This document shows positions 55,192-64,000 of a stretch of DNA of 64,000 nucleotides, one piece after another. The stretch spans positions 4,261,501 to 4,325,500 of the forward strand of contig NZ_CP029190.1 in assembly GCF_008642295.1 (NCBI RefSeq). Direction: 5' to 3'. This DNA is from Streptomyces venezuelae (GTDB lineage: Bacteria; Actinomycetota; Actinomycetes; Streptomycetales; Streptomycetaceae). Made by a program: the position numbers and the translations under genes. Numbering within the stretch: position 1 is the stretch's first letter; the number at the start of each line of letters is the position of its first letter. The notes under the pieces were generated by a model. That model saw nothing but the letters and a program-made list of their open reading frames with translations, had not been told where the DNA came from and did not search any database.

Positions 55192-55208
55192 GCAGAACAC
55201 GTACAGTC
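55192..55208 (+). promoter_or_regulatory. Putative lipoprotein gene promoter element
   Basis: GCAGAACACGTACAGTC includes TACAGT as a -10 candidate (55202-55207). Its first 14 bases are identical to 52126-52139 before tRNA-Trp. No good -35 is visible. Confidence 0.4.
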
Positions 55209-55244
55209 GGATCTGCACAAAAGATCACAAGGGGTGGGGGAGAC

Positions 55245-56120
55245 GTGTTCACGAACCGGAAGACGATCAAGACGGCCGGCCTGGTACTGGCCGGAGTGCT
55301 GCTGGCGGGCGGGGCCACCGCCTGTGGACAGACCAAGGCGGGGGACAAGGCCGGCGGGGGCAACGGCAACGGCAACGCCAACGGCAACAACGCGGTCACC
55401 GAGGTCGCGCCGGCCGCGTACCTGGAAAAGGTGAAGAAGAAGTCCGAGGAGATCACCTCGCTCCGCTACACGATGTCCGGCACCACCGCGGGCCAGCAGG
55501 TCAACGGTGAGGTGTCCATGCGGCTGAAGCCCGCGGTGGGCATGGCCATGAAGATGGCCAACCCGGAGAAGCCCGGCGAGAACGTGGAGATCCGGCTGGT
55601 CGACGGCGCCATGTACATGGGTGCCGAGGCCAAGTGGCTGAAGTTCGACCTCAAGAGCCTCGACGCCAAGGCGGGCAAGTCCCTGGACTCCCTGGCCAAG
55701 GGCGGCAACAGCGCCGAGAACCCGGGGGACCGGGCGAACGAGCTGCTCGAGGCCAAGGACCTGAAGAAGGCCGGCGAGGAGACCATCGACGGCCAGAAGA
55801 CCACCCACCTGGCCGGCACGGTCACCCTGGAGCAGATGAAGGCGGCAGCCGCCTCGGCCGCCCCGGAGGTCAGGGAGCGCCGGGAGAAGTCCGTGAAGCA
55901 GCTGGAGACCATGGGTGTCCAGAGCCTGACCATGGACATGTGGATCGGCGACAACGACCGCACCAAGCAGTTCCGCATGCGCGGCGACAGCGCCCAGGGT
56001 CCGCTCGACATGACGATCAAGTTCACGGACTACAACCAGCCGGTCGAGATCACGGCTCCGCCGGCCGACCAGGTCATCGACCTGGCGGAGCTGTCCAAGC
56101 GGGCCAAGGACGCGGCCTGA
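55245..56120 (+). CDS. Lipoprotein, LppX/LolA-like
   Basis: 291 residues, GTG 55245. N-terminal NRKTIKTAGLVLAGVLLAGG then ATAC: a lipoprotein signal with the lipidated Cys near residue 27, though Ala at -3 is unusual. A Gly/Asn-rich linker follows, then a domain resembling the LppX/LprG family (MRLKPAVGMAMKM, LVDGAMYMGAEAKWLKFDL, DMWIGDNDRTKQFRM), thought to bind lipids or polymers at the cell surface. It lies between rplA and rplJ, each side having its own signals, so it is a separate unit. The same fold type occurs at 14626-15828. Confidence 0.8.
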   Translation: MFTNRKTIKTAGLVLAGVLLAGGATACGQTKAGDKAGGGNGNGNANGNNAVTEVAPAAYLEKVKKKSEEITSLRYTMSGTTAGQQVNGEVSMRLKPAVGMAMKMANPEKPGENVEIRLVDGAMYMGAEAKWLKFDLKSLDAKAGKSLDSLAKGGNSAENPGDRANELLEAKDLKKAGEETIDGQKTTHLAGTVTLEQMKAAAASAAPEVRERREKSVKQLETMGVQSLTMDMWIGDNDRTKQFRMRGDSAQGPLDMTIKFTDYNQPVEITAPPADQVIDLAELSKRAKDAA

Positions 56121-56162
56121 CCCGGCCTGACCCGACCTGCGGCTCTGACCGCCCTGCCGGAT

Positions 56163-56192
56163 TTGCTTGATATCGGCACCATCCCTTAAGCT
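56163..56192 (+). promoter_or_regulatory. rplJL promoter
   Basis: TTGCTT (56163-56168), 18-bp spacer, TAAGCT (56187-56192), giving a leader of about 207 bases before rplJ. Confidence 0.55.
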
Positions 56193-56198
56193 CTCCCA

Positions 56199-56405
56199 GA
56201 AGCCAAAGACCGCTGGTCGTTGCCGTGTCCGCAAGGGGACGGTGGCCGAAGGATCCGCTGAATGCGGACGACCCGCGCAGGTGACTGTGGAAAGCTCCCG
56301 GATTCGTTCTGGTCGAGCTACGCCCCGTGCGCCTGCGCCGGGGCGTTTCGTTTTGTTCAGCCCCTTCTGAGCGGTCCTCATCACCCGGAAGGAGGCCGAC
56401 GCTCT
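56199..56405 (+). ncRNA. L10 leader (autoregulatory 5' UTR with attenuator)
   Basis: No gene fits in these 207 bases. They contain several pairing segments and end in a terminator hairpin ACGCCCCG (56320-56327) / CGGGGCGT (56339-56346) followed by TTCGTTTTG. In many bacteria L10-(L12)4 binds its mRNA leader to repress rplJL, so an attenuation mechanism is likely. Exact binding site was not determined. Confidence 0.6.
56320..56357 (+). terminator. Attenuator hairpin in the rplJ leader
   Basis: Perfect 8-bp G/C-rich stem (56320-56327 / 56339-56346) and a T-rich tail TTCGTTTTGTT, one of the few T-runs in the window. It ends 49 bp before the rplJ start, so it must be regulated for the operon to be expressed. 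Confidence 0.65.
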
Positions 56406-56936
56406 ATGGCAAGGCCCGACAAGGCTGCCGCGGTAGCCGAGCTTGAGGACCAGTTCCGCAGCTCGAACGCCGTCGTGCTGACCGAGTACCGGGGTCTCAC
56501 CGTGGCGCAGCTCAAGACGCTGCGTCGTTCGCTCGGTGAGAACGCCCAGTACGCCGTGGTGAAGAACACGCTGACCAAGATTGCGGCCAACCAGGCCGGG
56601 ATCGCCTCGCTGGACGACCAGTTCTCTGGTCCGACCGGGGCCGCCTTCATCACCGGTGACCCGGTGGAGTCGGCGAAGGCTCTGCGTGACTTCGCCAAGG
56701 ACAACCCGAACCTCGTCATCAAGGGCGGTGTCCTTGATGGCAAGGCGCTGACCGCCGACGAGATCAAGAAGCTTGCGGACCTCGAGTCCCGCGAGGTTCT
56801 GCTCAGCAAGCTGGCCGGCGCGTTCAAGGGCAAGCAGTCCCAGGCTGCCTCGCTCTTCCAGGCGCTGCCGTCGAAGTTCGTCCGCACCGCGGAAGCGCTT
56901 CGCGTCAAGCTCGCCGAGCAGGGCGGTGCCGAGTAA
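56406..56936 (+). CDS. rplJ: 50S ribosomal protein L10
   Basis: 176 residues, ATG 56406 after [39 protein letters not shown] and the C-terminal helices that bind L7/L12 dimers ([20 protein letters not shown]). A frame from 56262 crosses the leader and is not used. Confidence 0.97.
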   Translation: MARPDKAAAVAELEDQFRSSNAVVLTEYRGLTVAQLKTLRRSLGENAQYAVVKNTLTKIAANQAGIASLDDQFSGPTGAAFITGDPVESAKALRDFAKDNPNLVIKGGVLDGKALTADEIKKLADLESREVLLSKLAGAFKGKQSQAASLFQALPSKFVRTAEALRVKLAEQGGAE

Positions 56937-57050
56937 TTCGGCTCGCGCATTGATCCACGCGCACTCGTGCGTGGGTCGTAGCGGGCCGACAGTACGCCCG
57001 CCGTTTCGATACATCCGGCACCAGCCGAATTAGTGGAAGGATCGCCCATC

Positions 57051-57434
57051 ATGGCGAAGCTGTCTCAGGAAGACCTGCTCGCGCAGTTCGAGGAGATGAC
57101 CCTCATCGAGCTCTCCGAGTTCGTGAAGGCGTTCGAGGAGAAGTTCGACGTCACCGCCGCCGCGGCCGTCGCCGTTGCGGGCCCCGCCGGCCCGGGCACC
57201 GCTGTCGAGCCCGAGGAGGAGAAGGACGAGTTCGACGTCATCCTCACCGGTGCGGGCGACAAGAAGATCCAGGTCATCAAGGTCGTGCGTGAGCTGACCT
57301 CCCTGGGCCTGAAGGAGGCCAAGGACCTCGTCGACGGCACCCCGAAGCCGGTCCTCGAGAAGGTCAACAAGGAGGCCGCTGAGAAGGCCGCCGAGTCCCT
57401 CAAGGCTGCCGGTGCGGCCGTCGAGGTCAAGTAA
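57051..57434 (+). CDS. rplL: 50S ribosomal protein L7/L12
   Basis: 127 residues, ATG 57051 after GGAAGGA. N-terminal dimer domain ([20 protein letters not shown]), Ala/Pro hinge, and C-terminal factor-binding domain ([20 protein letters not shown]). Recruits translation GTPases. The 114 bp gap from rplJ has no obvious terminator. Confidence 0.97.
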   Translation: MAKLSQEDLLAQFEEMTLIELSEFVKAFEEKFDVTAAAAVAVAGPAGPGTAVEPEEEKDEFDVILTGAGDKKIQVIKVVRELTSLGLKEAKDLVDGTPKPVLEKVNKEAAEKAAESLKAAGAAVEVK

Positions 57435-57465
57435 CACCTCCGAGGCCGCCTGACGGCCTCTGACA

Positions 57466-57498
57466 AGGGGCGATCACCCGTACGGGTGGTCGCCCTTT
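57466..57498 (+). terminator. rplL terminator
   Basis: 12-bp stem (57468-57479 with 57484-57495, one G-U) with GTAC loop, then TTT. It separates rplJL from rpoBC. Confidence 0.8.
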
Positions 57499-57519
57499 GG
57501 CGTATCCGAAGTGCCTGGC

Positions 57520-57547
57520 TTGCCCTGCTGTCGTTGAGGAGTATGGT
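57520..57547 (+). promoter_or_regulatory. Upstream rpoB promoter candidate
   Basis: TTGCCC (57520-57525), 16-bp spacer, TATGGT (57542-57547). Confidence 0.4.
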
Positions 57548-57800
57548 GATCTTCGTTGCCCTGCTGCCGGGGCCCGAGGTGATCCGCACGGAGCACGGGG
57601 CCTTGACGAACGGCACGCGGCGCGCAATTCTCAGTCCCGTTGTGAGGGCGGAAGGTCGATCCGGATCCGAGGCATGGATCGACTACGAAGAGGGCAGTAT
57701 TCATACGCGCTCCGTGTGCGAGGGGGCCGCAGCCGTTGAACGCAGGGTTGGTTTGAAAAACTGTGGGGAAGGCCTGTTGCCGGACTCCGGAGACCTGGTC

Positions 57801-57829
57801 TGGACATCAGTGAGCCAAGTGGCTACACT
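57801..57829 (+). promoter_or_regulatory. Main rpoB promoter candidate
   Basis: TGGACA (57801-57806), 17-bp spacer, TACACT (57824-57829), giving a leader of about 170 bases. The best housekeeping-sigma promoter of the last 10 kb. Confidence 0.65.
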
Positions 57830-58007
57830 GACCCTTTGCGCTGCCTGTTAGCTGCCCCCTGCCCGTCGCCAGGGGCATGCCCACGCTCGAGCACACAGAC
57901 TGAACGTCTCTGACCTGGTCTTTTGGCCAGATGGAAAGCTTCTGTCTTCTGTGTCGGCTGGGACCGGTACGCGCGTAGTGAGTCCGAGCCCTCGGAAGGA
58001 CCCCCTC

Positions 58008-61000
58008 TTGGCCGCCTCGCGCAACGCCTCGACCAATACGAACAACGGCGCCAGCACCGCCCCGCTGCGCATCTCCTTTGCAAAGATCAAGGAGCCCCTC
58101 GAGGTTCCGAACCTCCTGGCGCTGCAGACCGAGAGCTTTGACTGGCTGCTCGGCAATGCCGCCTGGAAGTCTCGCGTCGAGTCGGCGCTGGAGAGTGGAC
58201 AGGACGTCCCCACCAAGTCCGGTCTGGAGGAGATCTTCGAGGAGATCTCCCCGATCGAGGACTTCTCCGGGTCGATGTCGCTGACCTTCCGCGACCACCG
58301 GTTCGAGCCGGCGAAGAACTCCGTGGACGAGTGCAAGGAGCGCGACTTCACGTACGCGGCCCCGCTCTTCGTCACGGCCGAGTTCACGAACAACGAGACC
58401 GGTGAGATCAAGTCTCAGACGGTCTTCATGGGCGACTTCCCGCTCATGACCAACAAGGGCACCTTCGTCATCAACGGCACCGAGCGTGTCGTGGTGTCGC
58501 AGCTGGTCCGTTCCCCGGGTGTCTACTTCGACTCCTCCATCGACAAGACGTCCGACAAGGACATCTTCTCCGCCAAGATCATCCCGTCCCGGGGTGCCTG
58601 GCTGGAGATGGAGGTCGACAAGCGCGACATGGTCGGCGTCCGCATCGACCGCAAGCGCAAGCAGTCCGTCACCGTCCTCCTGAAGGCTCTCGGCTGGACC
58701 ACCGAGCAGATCCTCGAGGAGTTCGGCGAGTACGAGTCCATGCGCGCCACCCTGGAGAAGGACCACACCCAGGGCCAGGACGACGCGCTGCTCGACATCT
58801 ACCGCAAGCTGCGCCCGGGCGAGCCGCCGACCCGTGAGGCCGCGCAGACGCTGCTGGAGAACCTGTACTTCAACCCGAAGCGCTACGACCTCGCGAAGGT
58901 CGGCCGCTACAAGGTCAACAAGAAGCTCGGTGCGGACGAGCCGCTGGACGCCGGCGTGCTCACCACCGACGACGTCATCGCGACGATCAAGTACCTCGTG
59001 AAGCTGCACGCGGGCGAGGTCGAGACGATCGGCGAGAACGGCAACTCGATCGTCGTCGAGACCGACGACATCGACCACTTCGGCAACCGTCGTCTGCGCA
59101 ACGTCGGCGAGCTCATCCAGAACCAGGTCCGCACGGGTCTGGCCCGTATGGAGCGCGTCGTCCGCGAGCGTATGACCACGCAGGACGTCGAGGCCATCAC
59201 GCCGCAGACCCTGATCAACATCCGGCCGGTCGTCGCCTCCATCAAGGAGTTCTTCGGCACCAGCCAGCTGTCGCAGTTCATGGACCAGAACAACCCGCTG
59301 TCCGGGCTGACGCACAAGCGTCGTCTGTCCGCGCTCGGCCCGGGTGGTCTGTCCCGTGAGCGGGCCGGCTTCGAGGTCCGTGACGTTCACCCGTCGCACT
59401 ACGGCCGCATGTGCCCGATCGAGACCCCCGAAGGCCCGAACATCGGTCTGATCGGCTCGCTCGCCTCCTACGGCCGCGTCAACGCGTTCGGCTTCGTCGA
59501 GACCCCGTACCGCAAGGTCGTCAACGGCACCGTCACCGACGAGGTCGACTACCTGACCGCCGATGAAGAGGACCGCTTCGTCATCGCCCAGGCCAACGCC
59601 GGCCTGTCCGAGGACATGCGCTTCACCGAGGCCCGCGTGCTCGTCCGCCGTCGTGGCGGCGAGATCGACTACATCGCCGGCGACGACGTCGACTACATGG
59701 ACGTCTCGCCGCGCCAGATGGTGTCCGTCGCGACCGCGATGATCCCCTTCCTCGAGCACGACGACGCCAACCGTGCCCTCATGGGCGCGAACATGATGCG
59801 CCAGGCCGTTCCGCTCATCAAGGCGGAGGCCCCGCTCGTCGGCACCGGCATGGAGTACCGCTGTGCGGTCGACGCCGGTGACTCGATCCGTGCGGAGAAG
59901 GACGGTGTGGTCCAGGAGGTCTCGGCCGACTACATCACCGTCGCCAACGACGACGGCACGTACACCACGTACCGCGTCGCCAAGTTCTCCCGCTCGAACC
60001 AGGGCACCTCGGTCAACCAGAAGGTGATCGTCAACGAGGGCGACCGGATCGTCGAATCCCAGGTCCTCGCCGACGGCCCGGCGACCGAAGAGGGCGAGAT
60101 GGCCCTCGGCAAGAACCTGCTCGTGGCGTTCATGCCGTGGGAGGGCCACAACTACGAGGACGCGATCATCCTGTCGCAGCGCCTCGTACAGGACGACGTC
60201 CTCTCCTCGATCCACATCGAGGAGCACGAGGTCGACGCCCGTGACACCAAGCTGGGCCCCGAGGAGATCACCCGGGACATCCCGAACGTCTCCGAGGAGG
60301 TCCTCGCCGACCTCGACGAGCGCGGCATCATCCGCATCGGTGCGGACGTCGTCGCCGGCGACATCCTGGTCGGCAAGGTCACCCCGAAGGGTGAGACCGA
60401 GCTGACCCCGGAGGAGCGCCTGCTCCGCGCGATCTTCGGTGAGAAGGCCCGCGAGGTGCGTGACACCTCGCTGAAGGTGCCGCACGGTGAGATCGGCAAG
60501 GTCATCGGCGTTCGCGTCTTCGACCGCGAGGAGGGGGACGAGCTTCCCCCGGGCGTGAACCAGCTGGTCCGCGTCTACGTCGCCCAGAAGCGCAAGATCA
60601 CCGACGGTGACAAGCTCGCCGGCCGCCACGGCAACAAGGGTGTCATTTCGAAGATCCTGCCCATCGAGGACATGCCGTTCCTCGAGGACGGAACTCCGGT
60701 CGACATCATCCTCAACCCGCTCGGTGTCCCGTCCCGAATGAACCCGGGACAGGTCCTGGAGATCCACCTCGGCTGGCTCGCCAGCCGCGGCTGGGACGTC
60801 TCCGGCCTCGCGGACGAGTGGGCCCAGCGTCTGCAGGCCATCGGCGCCGACCAGGTCGCCCCCGGCACCAACGTCGCCACCCCGGTGTTCGACGGTGCCC
60901 GTGAGGACGAGCTCGCCGGCCTCCTGCAGCACACGATCCCGAACCGCGACGGCGAGCGCATGGTGCTCCCGTCCGGCAAGGCGCGCCTGTTCGACGGCCG

Positions 61001-61490
61001 CTCCGGCGAGCCGTTCCCGGACCCGATCTCGGTCGGGTACATGTACATCCTCAAGCTCCACCACCTGGTCGACGACAAGCTCCACGCCCGTTCGACCGGT
61101 CCGTACTCGATGATCACGCAGCAGCCGCTGGGTGGTAAGGCGCAGTTCGGTGGCCAGCGCTTCGGTGAGATGGAGGTGTGGGCGCTGGAGGCATACGGCG
61201 CCGCGTACGCCCTCCAGGAGCTGCTGACCATCAAGTCCGACGACGTCACCGGCCGAGTGAAGGTCTACGAGGCCATCGTCAAGGGCGAGAACATCCCCGA
61301 GCCGGGCATTCCCGAGTCCTTCAAGGTGCTCATCAAGGAAATGCAGTCGCTCTGCCTCAACGTGGAGGTGCTGTCCTCGGACGGCATGTCCATCGAGATG
61401 CGCGACACCGACGAGGACGTCTTCCGCGCGGCGGAGGAGCTCGGTATCGACCTGTCCCGGCGCGAGCCGAGCAGCGTCGAAGAGGTCTGA
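58008..61490 (+). CDS. rpoB: RNA polymerase beta subunit
   Basis: 1160 residues from TTG 58008, which has GGAAGGA 7 bases before it and the known Streptomyces N-terminus (AASRNAST). The frame is open to 57951 but without such a site. The rifampicin region [18 protein letters not shown] and [14 protein letters not shown] has the rifampicin-sensitive residues (Gln, Asp, His, Arg, Ser). [13 protein letters not shown] and the C-terminal [10 protein letters not shown] are conserved. It forms half of the active cleft. Followed by a hairpin and rpoC. Confidence 0.97.
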   Translation: MAASRNASTNTNNGASTAPLRISFAKIKEPLEVPNLLALQTESFDWLLGNAAWKSRVESALESGQDVPTKSGLEEIFEEISPIEDFSGSMSLTFRDHRFEPAKNSVDECKERDFTYAAPLFVTAEFTNNETGEIKSQTVFMGDFPLMTNKGTFVINGTERVVVSQLVRSPGVYFDSSIDKTSDKDIFSAKIIPSRGAWLEMEVDKRDMVGVRIDRKRKQSVTVLLKALGWTTEQILEEFGEYESMRATLEKDHTQGQDDALLDIYRKLRPGEPPTREAAQTLLENLYFNPKRYDLAKVGRYKVNKKLGADEPLDAGVLTTDDVIATIKYLVKLHAGEVETIGENGNSIVVETDDIDHFGNRRLRNVGELIQNQVRTGLARMERVVRERMTTQDVEAITPQTLINIRPVVASIKEFFGTSQLSQFMDQNNPLSGLTHKRRLSALGPGGLSRERAGFEVRDVHPSHYGRMCPIETPEGPNIGLIGSLASYGRVNAFGFVETPYRKVVNGTVTDEVDYLTADEEDRFVIAQANAGLSEDMRFTEARVLVRRRGGEIDYIAGDDVDYMDVSPRQMVSVATAMIPFLEHDDANRALMGANMMRQAVPLIKAEAPLVGTGMEYRCAVDAGDSIRAEKDGVVQEVSADYITVANDDGTYTTYRVAKFSRSNQGTSVNQKVIVNEGDRIVESQVLADGPATEEGEMALGKNLLVAFMPWEGHNYEDAIILSQRLVQDDVLSSIHIEEHEVDARDTKLGPEEITRDIPNVSEEVLADLDERGIIRIGADVVAGDILVGKVTPKGETELTPEERLLRAIFGEKAREVRDTSLKVPHGEIGKVIGVRVFDREEGDELPPGVNQLVRVYVAQKRKITDGDKLAGRHGNKGVISKILPIEDMPFLEDGTPVDIILNPLGVPSRMNPGQVLEIHLGWLASRGWDVSGLADEWAQRLQAIGADQVAPGTNVATPVFDGAREDELAGLLQHTIPNRDGERMVLPSGKARLFDGRSGEPFPDPISVGYMYILKLHHLVDDKLHARSTGPYSMITQQPLGGKAQFGGQRFGEMEVWALEAYGAAYALQELLTIKSDDVTGRVKVYEAIVKGENIPEPGIPESFKVLIKEMQSLCLNVEVLSSDGMSIEMRDTDEDVFRAAEELGIDLSRREPSSVEEV

Positions 61491-61497
61491 CGGGCCC

Positions 61498-61524
61498 GGC
61501 GGGGGCTCCACAAGAGCCCCCGCC
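61498..61524 (+). terminator. rpoB-rpoC intergenic hairpin
   Basis: Perfect 11-bp stem (61498-61508 with 61514-61524), CACAA loop, no T-run. As rpoC must be made from the same transcript, it is probably a processing or partial-termination hairpin. Confidence 0.6.
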
Positions 61525-61588
61525 GTCCCCGGGACCGTTTCAGACCACTGATCAAGAGACACGACCCCGAAAGAGGGATTGACGCACA

Positions 61589-64000
<2,412 letters not shown>

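Larger units (their letters stand above)
57499..58007 (+). promoter_or_regulatory. rpoB upstream region
   Basis: No gene is visible in these 509 bases. They hold two promoter-like elements, an inverted repeat GTCGATCC (57655-57662) / GGATCGAC (57676-57683), a TTGCCCTGCTG direct repeat (57520-57530, 57556-57566) and the long rpoB leader. Confidence 0.6.

Noticed and set aside
59242..59352. Rifampicin-resistance substitutions in RpoB
   Set aside because: All usual positions (Gln, Asp, His, Arg, Ser in the [10 protein letters not shown] to KRRLSALG segment) look wild-type.
57807..61562. 1251-codon open frame on the minus strand opposite rpoB
   Set aside because: Long antisense frames are expected in DNA with extreme third-position GC; the translation is repetitive Val/Leu/Asp/Arg-rich with no domain, and the plus strand encodes an unmistakable RpoB.

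Overview
The window looks like a core-chromosome segment from a Streptomyces or very close relative. Evidence: very high G+C with almost exclusively G/C third codon positions, many GTG and some TTG starts, GTGA/ATGA stop-start overlaps, two nuo (complex I) clusters, polyprenyl synthetase, and the block tRNA-Tyr / tRNA-Thr / tRNA-Met / rpmG / MaoC pair / murB / aspC / tRNA-Trp / secE / nusG / rplK / rplA / rplJ / rplL / rpoB / rpoC. From memory (not checked here) this order follows the S. coelicolor chromosome from about SCO4574 to SCO4655. I saw no prophage, insertion sequence, CRISPR array or secondary-metabolite cluster.

Layout. (1) 1-6304: 3' end of the main nuo operon (nuoI end, nuoJ-K-L-M-N), closed by a strong bidirectional hairpin. 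(2) 6391-14411: secreted protein of unknown role, fumarylacetoacetase, HAD phosphatase, CocE-type hydrolase with a POT peptide transporter, and the long-chain polyprenyl diphosphate synthase probably used for menaquinone. (3) 14626-19044: LolA-like exported protein, a small RHH/Fic-like toxin-antitoxin pair behind a perfect palindrome, a secreted zinc aminopeptidase with a P-domain, and a RarD-type exporter. (4) 19248-26168, all minus strand: korA-korB (2-oxoacid:ferredoxin oxidoreductase), one NarL-type response regulator and two paralogous DesK-type sensor kinases. (5) 26318-36262: a second, ten-gene complex I operon, nuoABCHIJKLMN, lacking nuoD, E, F and G; NuoC carries a roughly 220-residue repetitive tail. 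htpX, yccF and a SMI1/KNR4-like gene follow. (6) 38446-43563: SulP transporter, a degenerate tRNA-like element, yajQ, tRNA-Tyr, DUF3574 protein, NAD(P)-binding protein and an amidohydrolase that seems to have lost key active-site residues. (7) 43826-50573: tRNA-Thr, tRNA-Met, rpmG, two MaoC-fold hydratases, a TetR/efflux/monooxygenase-like module with matched operators, murB, an adenosine-deaminase paralogue. (8) 50729-64000: aspC, tRNA-Trp, and the transcription/translation block secE-nusG-rplK-rplA-(lipoprotein)-rplJ-rplL-rpoB-rpoC (rpoC cut by the window edge).

How they work together. The most suggestive system is the middle: KorAB produces reduced ferredoxin from 2-oxoglutarate, and the adjoining complex I set lacks the NADH-oxidising module, so it could accept electrons from ferredoxin. 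A two-kinase/one-regulator system lies between them. An 18-bp GGGGnTAACCCC-type motif, 17/18 identical, lies upstream of each kinase gene, and the copy at 26231-26248 lies in the divergent region that also precedes nuoA2. The absence of nuoD needs explaining, possibly by sharing with the first operon. All regulatory and functional links here are inference from position and sequence.
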